NCBI GenBank assembly: GCA_937871505.1
Contig: CALMPF010000043.1
Location: 17,094 to 81,093, forward strand
Length of the DNA stretch: 64,000 nucleotides
Origin: an uncultured Planctomycetia bacterium
GTDB lineage: Bacteria > Planctomycetota > Phycisphaerae > Phycisphaerales > SM1A02
Direction of reading: 5' to 3'
Shown: in pieces, positions 49,227 through 58,478 of the stretch
Numbering within the stretch: the first letter of the stretch is position 1
Layout of the letters: each line of letters begins with the position of its first letter
The notes under the pieces: generated by a model
Database searches by the model: none
What the model was told of the DNA's origin: nothing
Seen by the model: only the letters and a program-made list of their open reading frames with translations
Translations under genes and position numbers: made by a program

Positions 49227-49810
49227 CGTTGGACTCCTTGGAGTTCAGGAATGGGGTGTGAGCCGCCTCGGATCGTCCCTTCGTTCCACGGCAGGCCCGG
49301 GAACGGACCCGGGGTCGGCCCCGGGGGGCCGACCGGAGCGGCGGAGCGAGAGGCAGGCGTTGCGGGCGCCTTCTGCGCCGCGCCTGAGAGACTGAGACTC
49401 TCGCTGGCACCGGATCGCCTCGGCTCGAGGCGCTCGAGCCTCGCTGTCGGCACGCGGAGCTCCGGCACACTCCAAAGGCGAGCTTGACGCCCGCTGCGCC
49501 CGGTGAATCGTGCCGAATCGCCGAGAATCGGCCGAAAGACCAGCCAGGCGAGCGTGTCCGAGTTCCGAAATCCCTCGATCCGCGTGGTGGGCCCATCGCC
49601 CGTCGTGACCCGCGCCACCGACTTGAACCGATCGAGACCATCGGTGAGGGTGACCTCGCAACCGGCGGTGCTGCGCGGTGTCAGCGTCATGCCGCCGAGC
49701 GCAATCGGCGCGACGGAAGTCCCGGGACCGACGACGGTCTCGTGCCCGGGGGCGGCGATGCTGATCGCGCGGGTGCTTCTCGGCGCCTGACGCTGGGGCG
49801 GACCGGCCAT
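49223..49810 (-). CDS. hypothetical protein (doubtful)
   Basis: A frame of about 195 residues whose stop overlaps the start of the propeller protein as ATGA. The middle third reads like an exported protein (ETVVGPGTSVAPIALGGMTLTP, then CEVTLTDGLDRFKSVARVTTGDGPTTRIEGFRNSDTLAWLVF). The first and last parts look like noise and the N terminus lies in a repeat. It may be the remnant of a gene cut by the repeat element, or not a gene. Confidence 0.3.
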   Translation of the reverse strand: MAGPPQRQAPRSTRAISIAAPGHETVVGPGTSVAPIALGGMTLTPRSTAGCEVTLTDGLDRFKSVARVTTGDGPTTRIEGFRNSDTLAWLVFRPILGDSARFTGRSGRQARLWSVPELRVPTARLERLEPRRSGASESLSLSGAAQKAPATPASRSAAPVGPPGPTPGPFPGLPWNEGTIRGGSHPIPELQGVQR

Positions 49811-49995
49811 GCACCTTGAGCGGCCAGAGGCCGACTGGCCATGCACATTCCGCGAGGACTGGCCACGCACTCTCAGAGGGGTCGGCGCGAGGCGCTTGGC
49901 CGATCAGCAGCGCTGGTCACGCAGAGGCGCCGCCCCCGAGAGGTGCATGTCCGCTCCCCGACCCCCCGAGAGGTGCGTGTCCGAATCTGCTCGTT
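49800..49995. repeat. GTGCATGGCC-family mini-array 2
   Basis: Three TGGCCATGCAC-like cores (49806-49814, about 49840-49851 and about 49860-49871) are followed by two GAGAGGTGCATGTCCG-type copies in the other orientation (49939 and 49968 region). The order, cores first one way and then the other, mirrors array 1. It runs straight into MITE-like copy B. Confidence 0.85.
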
Positions 49996-50000
49996 CTTGG

Positions 50001-50166
50001 CACTCCAGCGCCCCTTGGGTCCGTCGCGAGGCGGTCGGAAGCGGATGTTCTGCAAGGAGAATCGAAGCAGATGGGGCGCCGGTGGCCCCGCTGCGGGCCA
50101 TCAAGCCCTCATCGATAGAACGAGATGCGAGCTTCGACGCAGCAGGAGACAAGGGGCGCTGGAGTG
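50001..50166. repeat. MITE-like element, copy B
   Basis: A 166-bp element with perfect 17-bp terminal inverted repeats (CACTCCAGCGCCCCTTG at 50001-50017 and its complement at 50150-50166). Its interior from 50030 to 50167 matches copy A at 20134-20295. No target duplication is evident at the edges. Confidence 0.85.
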
Positions 50167-50425
50167 TGAAGCTCCACGAGCATCCGGAAGCCGACGACCC
50201 CGGCCGGGATGCCGAGCGAGGCGTTGGTGATCGCCGCCCAGCCGATCTGCGGCCTCTCAGCCTGTGGCGAGAGTCATTCGGGCTGCGGACGATCGGACGC
50301 GCGCCGCGACGCGGCGCAGCCGACCGACAGGCGTGGGTGGTTCCGCGAGCCGCCCCTCCGCCGGATCGATGCGCGCAATGGTTCGTCGCCATCGGACGCG
50401 CGACGGCGGAGCGATGGACGACGCC
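50167..50425. other. intergenic with dispersed 34-bp repeat copy 2
   Basis: The region between copy B and the rhodanese gene holds the 34-bp repeat at 50259-50292. No gene is seen. Confidence 0.5.
50259..50292 (+). repeat. 34-bp dispersed repeat, copy 2
   Basis: Begins AGCCTGTGGCGAGAGTCA and matches the copy at 32557-32590 (other strand) at 32 of 34 positions. A weaker match covers about 26822-26850. Confidence 0.8.
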
Positions 50426-51574
50426 TCAGGGCTGCCGACCGGCCGGCCCCGTGTGCAAGTCGTGGTTGCCGAGCGGAGCCGCTTCGACCGACTCCGCCGC
50501 AACCGACTCGACCTCCACCGGACAGGCGCCATCTGCGGACCACTCCCGGAAGCTCCCGAAGTAGTTGCGGACGGCGGTGAACCCGGAGTCGGTGAGCGCG
50601 AGGGCGAGCGCGGCGGAGCGGCCGCCGCTCTGGCAGTAGAGGATCAGGGGATCATGCGGGCGCACGCCGAGCTCGGCGAGCGTGCGGCGGATTTCCTCGG
50701 CGGGCTTGAAGCGTCCATCCTCGGCGACGAGTTGGGTGTGCTCGAGGTGGATCGCGCCGGGGATCCGTCCTGGTCGTGGATTCCCGCGGGTCTCGGTGCC
50801 GGCGAACTCGGTGGGGCGCCGCACGTCGATGATCGTGGTCCGGCCGTCGGTCAGCGCGGCGAGGACGTCGCGCTTCATCGCGAGCGGGCAGCGGGCCGCG
50901 GTGTGGTCGGGCCGAAACGCGTCGGCCCGAGGCGCCGCCTGCACGCGGTCCGGACCATCGGAATCACCCGGAACGCTCAAGTCGCCCGCGTCGCTCGCAT
51001 CACCCGGATCGATCGCGCGGCGGCGGTCGCCCGGGTCGACCGGCTGCGGTCGCCCGACGGATGAGCTCTCTCGTGGCCCGCGCTCGATCCACTCTTCGGG
51101 CAGGTGCTCGGCAATCGCCTCGAAGCCGCCGCTGACCACCCAGACTCGCTCCACGCCAACGGACTGGAGTCCGTACCACGTCGTCGCCGGAGCGCTGTAG
51201 CTTCCGGGGCGACCGTAGATGATGATGCCGGGGGCGCCGGTCACGCCGTCCGAGGCGAGGTCACGTCGCCAGGCATCGACGAAGTCGGGATCCATCGGAT
51301 CGCGCTCCGTCCGATCGAGCCAAGTCCCGTAGTCGGCATGCGTCGCGCCACGAACGCGGCGCTCCGCGAAGAGGTTCGGCGGTCCGGCATCGATGACGAG
51401 CACGTCCTTCCCTGAGAGAAGCAGCGCCGCGGCCTCCGAGCCCGAGAGCAGCGGACCGTCGCGCAGCGGGGTCCCGCGCCTCACCGCCGCGTCGTCGAGG
51501 TCCGTCGAGCAGGCGGTCGCCACGAGGGCGCAAAGAACCAGCAGGGCGGCGGCGAGGGAGGGGAAGCGCGGCAT
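50426..51574 (-). CDS. lipoprotein with tandem rhodanese domains
   Basis: A 382-residue exported lipoprotein: signal peptide with lipobox cysteine C22 (VATAC), then two rhodanese folds. The first (about 35-165) has lost its active cysteine: IIIYGRPG has G121 where Cys is expected. The second (about 230-355) keeps it at C314 in LILYCQSGGRS and shows IIDVRRPTEFAGTE. This inactive-then-active arrangement is the rule in thiosulfate/mercaptopyruvate sulfurtransferases. The linker (about 165-225) is low complexity. Export and lipidation suggest sulphur transfer or cyanide detoxification outside the inner membrane. The first ATG at 51574 is used; an AGAGGT lies 9 nt upstream. Confidence 0.85.
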   Translation of the reverse strand: MPRFPSLAAALLVLCALVATACSTDLDDAAVRRGTPLRDGPLLSGSEAAALLLSGKDVLVIDAGPPNLFAERRVRGATHADYGTWLDRTERDPMDPDFVDAWRRDLASDGVTGAPGIIIYGRPGSYSAPATTWYGLQSVGVERVWVVSGGFEAIAEHLPEEWIERGPRESSSVGRPQPVDPGDRRRAIDPGDASDAGDLSVPGDSDGPDRVQAAPRADAFRPDHTAARCPLAMKRDVLAALTDGRTTIIDVRRPTEFAGTETRGNPRPGRIPGAIHLEHTQLVAEDGRFKPAEEIRRTLAELGVRPHDPLILYCQSGGRSAALALALTDSGFTAVRNYFGSFREWSADGACPVEVESVAAESVEAAPLGNHDLHTGPAGRQP

Positions 51575-51870
51575 TGTCGGGGACCTCTGCGAACGGGAGA
51601 GGGGACGCTCTCGTGGGCGTCACCTCGCACCACGCGTGAGCACGCGGCGGATCGCGCCACGGTGGGGCGCGCGATGAGTGGCACGAGAGAGGACGGGCGT
51701 CACGACCAGCCTCGCAGGATGCACCGAGGGGTCGACGTCCCGCCTGCCGGCCGGGCAGGTTCATTCGGTCAACCATCGCTCCGAGCGCTCCGACCCAGTT
51801 CCAACCCAGCTTGAGCCCTGCTCCGCGCCAGCTCCGTACCCAGCTCGGACCCACCACCGAGGACCTCGGC
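51575..51870. other. intergenic, short imperfect repeats
   Basis: About 300 bp. It contains imperfect tandem copies of a roughly 14-bp CCCAGCTC-type unit around 51790-51865 and nothing else recognised. Confidence 0.5.
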
Positions 51871-52881
51871 TCAGCCGGTCCAAGCCGCCAGGAGCGCGCC
51901 GAGATCGTCACCGCCGACCGCGCAGTCGCCAGTCAGATCTGAAGGGCAACTGAGCGGCAGACACGCTGCGCAGCTTCCCCATGCCGCGAGCAGCAACCCG
52001 AGATCGGCACCGCCGACCAGGCCGTCCCCGTCGAGATCGGCCGGATGCGACGGGAGGACCTCGAACTCGAAACTCGCCGCATTGGTCAGCGAGGGCCAGG
52101 CGCCCTGATGCCAGATCCCGGCCTTTGCCGAGGCGGTGATGACGTAGACGCCCGCGTCGAGGACCAGCGATCCGGAGAGCGTGCCATTGAGGATCGGCTC
52201 CGAGAGGACCGTCTGAAGCGTCGTCCCGACAAGTCGACGCACCGCGAAGCTGCTCCCGAGCTCCATGCCGAGGGTCCCGCTTCCGGGCTGCCCGACCGCC
52301 GAGGCGTGCATGGCCGATGCGTCGATGAAGACCCGCGTCGGTTCGATGATCGTTGCGATGACCTCGATCGAGGAGATCGGCGAGGAGCTGGCCACGATCC
52401 CGGCGTCCGCGATGTCGAACCACTCCGATGACGCGGTGAGGATCGCCGAGATTCCCGACGTGTCCACCGTGCTCGTTTGACCGGCGCTCGCGATGCCATC
52501 GACCACGACGCACTCCGGACCGGACTCCGCCTCGGCGTCGAAGGGGCCCAGCGCGGAGCTGGCCACGACGGTCGGCGCAGACGTGCAGTCAGGCGGCTGC
52601 GAGAGCGCCGCCGAGACGGTCCGAAGCGAGACGACGCTTCCAAGCGAGGGCGTCGAACCCGACGCGGGGCCGCTCGCCGCGAGCGCGCAGGCTCCGACGA
52701 TCATCGCGAAGGGATGACCGACGCGGACCCGCCGAAGCCGCCTGAGCATGGCGGAGGGCATGCTGCCCGATGGACCGGGCGACCCCGTCGAAGGCACGTC
52801 GACCGCGCAGGGCGATCGACCGACATGCGTGACGATGGCGCGCCGGAGCGCACGGACGCGGACGGTGCGTAGCTGATTCAT
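51871..52881 (-). CDS. secreted protein with C-terminal dockerin pair
   Basis: A 336-residue exported protein. The signal segment (FAMIVGACALAASGPASGS) follows a 55-residue basic N terminus, longer than usual. The mature part is Ser/Thr/Ala-rich and beta-like (SVVSLRTVSAALSQPPDC, ISSIEVIATIIEPTRVFIDASAMH, GSLVLDAGVYVITASAKAGIW). Two dockerin-type loops close it ([23 protein letters not shown] and LTGDCAVGGDDLGALLAAWTG). The ATG at 52881 is supported by GGAG about 8 nt upstream. Family unknown. It is the third dockerin protein of the window. Confidence 0.8.
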   Translation of the reverse strand: MNQLRTVRVRALRRAIVTHVGRSPCAVDVPSTGSPGPSGSMPSAMLRRLRRVRVGHPFAMIVGACALAASGPASGSTPSLGSVVSLRTVSAALSQPPDCTSAPTVVASSALGPFDAEAESGPECVVVDGIASAGQTSTVDTSGISAILTASSEWFDIADAGIVASSSPISSIEVIATIIEPTRVFIDASAMHASAVGQPGSGTLGMELGSSFAVRRLVGTTLQTVLSEPILNGTLSGSLVLDAGVYVITASAKAGIWHQGAWPSLTNAASFEFEVLPSHPADLDGDGLVGGADLGLLLAAWGSCAACLPLSCPSDLTGDCAVGGDDLGALLAAWTG

Positions 52882-53534
52882 GGTTGGAATCTCCAGAGGA
52901 TCGCGGAAGGAAGCAGCCGGATCGCTGCCGAGACCTCTCGGCAGCCGCGCCGCGCACCTCGCTCGCCAGGATGCGCGCTCACCCCGACGCGACCGACGCT
53001 CGCTTCGCCGGTCCGGCCCTGTCGCGACCGTGCGGCGCCTGATCGCGATCAGTCGAAGCGCGGACGAGCCGGAGCTTGACTGCGCCGAGGGAACGGTGGC
53101 ACGACGCGGACACGTCCGATGCGCAACTGGACCCTCTGTTCCGCGATCCGCGCCGACCTGCGCCGCAGGAGCGGCCCTGTCCGCCGCGCGCAGGGCCGCG
53201 TTCGCGCCATGCGACGATGCCGCGTCCGATGCGCTGGGCCTGACTTCGAAGTCCGCGCGCAGAGTCCGCTTGCACTCGGCGTACCGCACTGGACGCGCAT
53301 GTCCAGGCTCTGCCGATCCGGAACCAGCCAGTCAGGTCCAAAGGCGGTCCGGAGCAGGCAGTCGGGGATCATGAACTCCGCTCGTTGCCAGACCGGACCA
53401 GGGAAGCGCACTGGCGCACGCGAGCGTCGAGGGGGCCGCATGACCGCCGTCGCGGCGGAGCACGCGCCGACCGACGTCGCGTGCAGCCATCGAGCGCTTG
53501 CGGCTGAAGCGATGTGGTAGACTCGGCAAGGCCC
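52882..53534. other. intergenic, no gene seen
   Basis: About 650 bp between divergent genes. Frames on both strands are Arg-rich and lack start signals; no repeat of the families above was found. It carries the promoter element of the next gene at 53518-53523. Confidence 0.45.
53518..53523 (+). promoter_or_regulatory. TAGACT -10-like element
   Basis: TGGTAGACT (extended -10 form) ends 11 nt before the GTG at 53535 and supports that codon over the GTG at 53514, which lies upstream of the element. Confidence 0.45.
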
Positions 53535-56500
53535 GTGGGAGACTCTCAGTCGATCGCAGGTGAGCGGCCAGATCGGGAGCGCGCTCTTCAACCGGTGGCG
53601 GATGTCCCGTCGCCGGTCGCGGAGCCGCAGCCGGGCGCGCGCAACCAGCACCCGCCTCCGACCGACGGCGCTCCGGCCGAACCGAGGTTCGAGCACCTGA
53701 CCGCGGCGCTCGCCGAGCTTGCCAGCCGTCTCGACGCGGTGGAGCGTCGCCTCCTGGCGATCGAGGCGCCGGATGCGCCGCCGCGTGCGTCGGTCGGGAC
53801 GCGACCCGCGGCCGCTCCGTTCCCCGCGCCCTCCGCGGTGCCGCCGACGGTGCCGCCGACGACTCCGCCGGGCGCCCGCACCGCGGCCTTCATCGACGCG
53901 CGCTCGGAGATGGCCGCGAGCCTCGCAGCGGCGACCGATGCGAAGGCTCGGCCACGTTCGCCCGCGAGCGACCCCGCGACTGCCCCCGCTCCTCCTGCGC
54001 TGCGCCCCGTCCTCTCGGCCGAGTCGTCGTCCGCGCCGGTGTCGACACGGCGCGCCGTCGACCTTGAGGCCCTGATCGGCGGCCGCTGGTATGCGATCGC
54101 GGGCGCCCTGGTCCTGATCGTCGGAGTCGCGCTCGTCCTGAAGTATGCGTGGAACGAAGGCTGGCTCGGCCGCCTTCCGGGCGGCCTTCGCTGCATGATC
54201 GGGGCAGCCTTCGGCATCGGTCTCCTCGCGCTCGCGCAGCTCGCGCAGCGCCGGGTCAACGCGTGGGCCGCGGTCGGGCTCAATGGCGCAGGACTCGGCA
54301 CGATCTACGCGGCGAGCTACATCGCCTATGCGGTCTTCGAGAGCTTCGGTCCGGGCGTCGCCGGCGTGCTCCTGATCGCCTGCGCTGCGCTCGGCGTCGC
54401 GATCGGCCTGCATGGGAGATTGGTCCCCGTCACCGTCATCGCGCTCGCAGGCGCCTATGCGACGCCGCTCCTGGTGGGGCGGAGCGGAGGGAACGCGTGG
54501 GTGCTGCCGCCCTACTGGCTGATGCTGCTGGTGACGGGGCTCGGGATCTCCACCCTGCGGGGAGGCTGGTTCGTCGTCGTCCGGTGGCTCGTCTGGGGGA
54601 TGACGCTCCTCCTCGGCGCCGCCTGGATCGTCGCATTCGCTGACGAACACCCAGGCCTCGGCTGCGCGTTCCTGGCGCTCGCGTGGAGCATCGTCCACGT
54701 TGAACTCTGGTGGTCGTCGCTGCGCGATCCGCAGGCGGTTGCGCCCGCAGGATTCGGAACCCTGCTGCGGCGGCTCCTCATGTCCGACCTCCACCTCGGA
54801 CGCGGGCCGATGCCGCGCCCCTCGACCGATGCAGGCGCAGCCGGTGCAGGCTCCATCGACGGAGCATCATCGATCGGCCCCTCCGGGCCTCCGGCGCTTC
54901 CGGATGTCGGCGGTTCGTCCGGCGCGCTCCCCTCCGCGAGCCGCTCCGGTGCGATCCGCGCTGTGCCGCTGTCGGACGCCATCGCGACGACGGCGCCGCT
55001 CTTCGGGAGCTTTCTCTTCACGACCTGGGCGGTCCTCCTCGGCATCGTGGTGATGCGGCGCTCAGGGATTGCGCCGGATTGGCTTCCTCCGGCAGGCGCC
55101 GTCTGCGCAGCGCTCGCAGCCGCGATCCCGATGATCGGGCATCTGCGCATCCTTCGCGAACCTCCGGTCTCGGCGACCGAGAGGCTCGGCGCAGGGCTTT
55201 GGCTCCAGAGCGCCGCAGCGGCGATCGTGGCGATTGCCCTCGCCCTCGCGGACTGGACGCAGGTGATCGCATGGCTCGCGCTCGGCACGGCAGGCGTCGC
55301 GGTCGGACGGTTGCTCTCCGCCCGCCCCGTGGTCGCCTATGGGCTCGCGCTCATGGCCATCGGAAGCGCTCGACTCCTGGTCTTCGAGCGGCTCGTCGGA
55401 TCGACTCCGACGAACGGGTTCGAGTTCGCCGGGATCTTCTGGTCGCAGTGGTCGGGGCTGGCCGCGTTCGGCGCCTTCGGCACCGCGCTCTCGGCGTGGC
55501 TTCTTCTGCGCGGTCCCCTGCGCGCGAACGACGCGGACGCGCTCGAGGTCGTCCCTCGCAGCGAGGCGGAGCACCGCGCCGCGATGGCGCCACCGCCGAG
55601 CGCGCCGGGCCGGACGGGACGAGTCCTCGCGACGGCGCTGGTCGCGATCGCGACGCTGATGGCGATGCTCGCCCTGGGCGACGGCGGCGGCGCGGCGACC
55701 ACGCTTGCGTGGATCATCCTCGCAGTCGGCGTGCTCATCCTCCGGCGGGCGCTGCCTCCCATCGCGCCGGCGCTCGTCCTGATCGCAGTCGCGGTCGTTT
55801 CGATCGCGAGCGCCATGACGCTGCTCGACCGCGTCGTCGGGGAGCGGTCCCTCCCGCTTGCGACCCTCGCGTCGGGACTCTCGCTGACGGGATTCTCGCT
55901 GCGGACCCTCCTCTGCGCGGCGGGGTTCGGCGTGCTCGCGACGACCATGCTCGAGATCGTCAGGAAGCTCGAAGCCGGAAGGGTGGACCAAGGTGCCGGC
56001 ACCGAGGCGACGAGCAGCCGAGTCGCCCGCGCCAGCCGCATCGTCCGCTGGCGGCGCGGCGCAGTCGCGGCCGCAGGTGCCGGAACGGCGCTCCTCATCG
56101 CGGGACTCCTCGGTGGGGGTTCGACGTCGACCGCCGTCGTCATCCTGCTTGCGGCGCTCGCATCCGCCGTGGCGCTCCTCGACGGGCTGACCCCCGCACT
56201 GAAGCCCCTTCGGCTCGATGTCCACGCCTTCACCATTGCGGGCGTCGCCGCCATGGCGTGGTTCACCGCGTTCGTCATCCCGGGCTGGGGGAGGTTCGAG
56301 GATCCGCTCTTCCTCCATCGCGGCCTTCTGCTCAGCATCGGACTCGCCATCGAGTTCTCCTGGCTCGCGTCGCGCGTCCGACCGCTCGCGCATCGCGGTG
56401 ACGCGATCGTCGAGCCTGCGATCATCGGAGCGTCAGACGCGGAGAGCGAAGGCGGGGAGCGGAGACCGGCGACGGAACCAGGCGGCGTCGATGCCGCTTC

Positions 56501-56996
56501 CGCGCCGCACGCCCTGACGACGCCGTCGCGGATCCTGAATCGCCTTCTTCCCGATCCCGCCCGCGCCGCGACCCTCCGCGGACCGCTCGATGCCGACCAG
56601 GTCGTGCTGGCGTCGGCGCTGATCGTGCCGCCCCTTCTCCTTCTCGCATCGACCAGCCTCGAGATCGCGCGGTTCGCCGGCGCGGTCGCGTCCGACGAGA
56701 CGATCCGCGGCGCAGCCGTCAGCGGCTGGTGGGGCGTCGTCGCCGTCGGCCTGCTCTGGATCGGGTTCCGCCACCGCAGACCGATCGTGCGCCGCGCCGG
56801 GCTGGCGCTGCTCGGCGCCGCGGCGGCGAAGGCCCTCATCCTCGACACCGCGACCGTCTCAAGCGGGTGGCGCGCCATCAGCCTCGTCGGTCTCGGCCTG
56901 CTCATGGTCGGAGTGGGCGCCGCGTACTCCGCGCTCGCGAAGCGCGAGGCGGGAGCCGCGCCGTCGCGCGATCGAGGCGGCTCGCCCGCCCCCTGA
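53535..56996 (+). CDS. DUF2339-family polytopic membrane protein
   Basis: A membrane protein of about 1150 residues. After a Pro/Ala-rich cytoplasmic part with a coiled coil (LTAALAELASRLDAVERRLLAIE) comes the DUF2339 start: DLEALIGGRWYAIAGALVLIVGVALVLKYAWNEGWLG, then VNAWAAVGLNGAGLGTIYAASYIAYAVFESFG. More than 20 hydrophobic helices follow, in line with this family of very long membrane proteins. Low-complexity loops break the helices (for example after helix 8 and near residue 970). Function is unknown for the whole family. GTG at 53535 is chosen because TAGACT lies between it and the earlier GTG at 53514. Confidence 0.82.
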   Translation: MGDSQSIAGERPDRERALQPVADVPSPVAEPQPGARNQHPPPTDGAPAEPRFEHLTAALAELASRLDAVERRLLAIEAPDAPPRASVGTRPAAAPFPAPSAVPPTVPPTTPPGARTAAFIDARSEMAASLAAATDAKARPRSPASDPATAPAPPALRPVLSAESSSAPVSTRRAVDLEALIGGRWYAIAGALVLIVGVALVLKYAWNEGWLGRLPGGLRCMIGAAFGIGLLALAQLAQRRVNAWAAVGLNGAGLGTIYAASYIAYAVFESFGPGVAGVLLIACAALGVAIGLHGRLVPVTVIALAGAYATPLLVGRSGGNAWVLPPYWLMLLVTGLGISTLRGGWFVVVRWLVWGMTLLLGAAWIVAFADEHPGLGCAFLALAWSIVHVELWWSSLRDPQAVAPAGFGTLLRRLLMSDLHLGRGPMPRPSTDAGAAGAGSIDGASSIGPSGPPALPDVGGSSGALPSASRSGAIRAVPLSDAIATTAPLFGSFLFTTWAVLLGIVVMRRSGIAPDWLPPAGAVCAALAAAIPMIGHLRILREPPVSATERLGAGLWLQSAAAAIVAIALALADWTQVIAWLALGTAGVAVGRLLSARPVVAYGLALMAIGSARLLVFERLVGSTPTNGFEFAGIFWSQWSGLAAFGAFGTALSAWLLLRGPLRANDADALEVVPRSEAEHRAAMAPPPSAPGRTGRVLATALVAIATLMAMLALGDGGGAATTLAWIILAVGVLILRRALPPIAPALVLIAVAVVSIASAMTLLDRVVGERSLPLATLASGLSLTGFSLRTLLCAAGFGVLATTMLEIVRKLEAGRVDQGAGTEATSSRVARASRIVRWRRGAVAAAGAGTALLIAGLLGGGSTSTAVVILLAALASAVALLDGLTPALKPLRLDVHAFTIAGVAAMAWFTAFVIPGWGRFEDPLFLHRGLLLSIGLAIEFSWLASRVRPLAHRGDAIVEPAIIGASDAESEGGERRPATEPGGVDAASAPHALTTPSRILNRLLPDPARAATLRGPLDADQVVLASALIVPPLLLLASTSLEIARFAGAVASDETIRGAAVSGWWGVVAVGLLWIGFRHRRPIVRRAGLALLGAAAAKALILDTATVSSGWRAISLVGLGLLMVGVGAAYSALAKREAGAAPSRDRGGSPAP

Positions 56997-57203
56997 CGCG
57001 CCGCAGTCTCCCGAGAAGTCAATGTGACGATGGATCAGACGACGCGGCGGGCCCGTCGTCGGGTCCTGTCACGCGGGCGCAACGTCCTCGATCTTCGCGC
57101 GAACGGGGAGGCTCGCGCCGGCGAAGAAGCCGCTGTCCGTGGCCATCCCGACCACCGTACGCCGGGCGGTTCGCGGGTCACATCTCACCTTTCGGAGGTC
57201 AGC

Positions 57204-58478
57204 ATGCGCTCGACGCCAGGATCGGTCGCGACCACATCGTCGCTGCCCGGATTCGGATGGCCGCTTCAGGACGCCGCGGCAGCGGCGAAGGGGCGCTGGA
57301 GCGCCTCTCGCAGCCGATCGGTCCGCGCGGCCGTCGCCGCGCTCGCGATCGCGACGGCCTGGACTGCCTCGCCTCGCTCGGCGCCGGCCGACGGGTCGCA
57401 CTTCAGCCTCCGAATCGCGCAGTTCGACGTTCGCTCCGTCGATCAGGCCGCCCTGCTCGTCGCAGGGCCTGACCGCACGACCGCGGTCGTCAGGACCGGC
57501 CTGCGCGATGCTCCGGATGGCGCAGCGTGGATCATGCCGCTTCCCGCACGCCCCGCAGACCTCAGGCTCGTCGAGGATCTGTTTCCGCTCCTCAACTCGC
57601 TCACCGCACCCATCGAGTTCGAGCTCAGAGGCAGAGGCGCCGGCCGCGATGGCGTCCCGGCGATGACTGCGGCTGATGGGGTCGTGGTGGGCGATCGCGT
57701 GGTGCTCGGCACCCTCGACATCGCCACGCTCTCCGGGACATCGCCCGATGCGATTCTCGCGTGGCTCGAGAACGAGGGATTCCGCGCACCGCCGGGATCT
57801 CGCGAGACCTTCGAGAGCTATACCAAGAAGAACTGGTGGTTCATCGCCGCAAAGCTCATCGGCAGCGGATCGTCCGATGCGTCTGCGCCGAAGCCCCTCG
57901 CGTTCTCATACGACGCGCCCCCTGTCTACCCGATGGTGATCTCGCGGCTTTCGGCGGACGACTTCACCGAGATCGTGCTCTACGTCGTCGCACCATACCG
58001 CACGATCATCACTGGTCCGAACGGCAGGCCGATGCGCTCGCAATGGTCGCACATCGACCGACGGACCCTGAGCGGCTCCGCTCCCGAGGTCACCACCGAG
58101 CTCGCGATGCCGATCGTCCTCTGGCTTGACCGCGCGGGCGCCGATGTGCTGCTCTCGATACCCTCGGGACGCTCTGCATGGACGAACGTGCACGGGGCCC
58201 CTCCCTCGAAGATCTGGCGTGTCGCCGCGTCGCTTCAGCCTCTGCTCGCATCAGCGGGACTTGCGCTTCCGGGGGCCGCGCCTTCGCTCGGAGTCGGCGC
58301 TCGTGCGACGATCCCCCCGGATGGCTCGAAGGTCGATCCGTCGCCCGAGCCGTGGATCACGCGACTGCGGCTTCAGCTTGCCCGGGATGAGATGCGCTGG
58401 GATCTTGAGATTCTCCGCGCCGCCGAACAGGACGTGATCGAGCGGATGATCCTCTTCGATCGAATGCCAGTTCGATGA
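57204..58478 (+). CDS. DUF2330-like exported protein
   Basis: A 424-residue protein with a signal peptide (RAAVAALAIATAWTASPRSAPADG) and a domain matching DUF2330: QAALLVAGPDRTTAVVRTGL, WIMPLPARPADLRLVEDLFPLLNSLTAPIEFEL, then VLGTLDIATLSGTSPDAILAWLENEGFRAP followed by ESYTKKNWWFIAAKLI. Typical DUF2330 proteins begin with a Cys pair near the signal end (lacking here) and are exported. No reaction is known. The ATG at 57204 has a strong GGAGGT site at 57194-57199; the longer open frame upstream is not supported. It follows the DUF2339 gene by 207 bp on the same strand. Confidence 0.72.
   Translation: MRSTPGSVATTSSLPGFGWPLQDAAAAAKGRWSASRSRSVRAAVAALAIATAWTASPRSAPADGSHFSLRIAQFDVRSVDQAALLVAGPDRTTAVVRTGLRDAPDGAAWIMPLPARPADLRLVEDLFPLLNSLTAPIEFELRGRGAGRDGVPAMTAADGVVVGDRVVLGTLDIATLSGTSPDAILAWLENEGFRAPPGSRETFESYTKKNWWFIAAKLIGSGSSDASAPKPLAFSYDAPPVYPMVISRLSADDFTEIVLYVVAPYRTIITGPNGRPMRSQWSHIDRRTLSGSAPEVTTELAMPIVLWLDRAGADVLLSIPSGRSAWTNVHGAPPSKIWRVAASLQPLLASAGLALPGAAPSLGVGARATIPPDGSKVDPSPEPWITRLRLQLARDEMRWDLEILRAAEQDVIERMILFDRMPVR

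Noticed and set aside
52306..52320. GTGCATGGCC core inside the dockerin gene
   Set aside because: A single match within coding sequence with no flanking similarity; probably chance.
57286..57305. A fourth copy of the MITE end (AAGGGGCGCTGGAG)
   Set aside because: Only 14 bases match, inside a coding region, with no interior similarity or second end.
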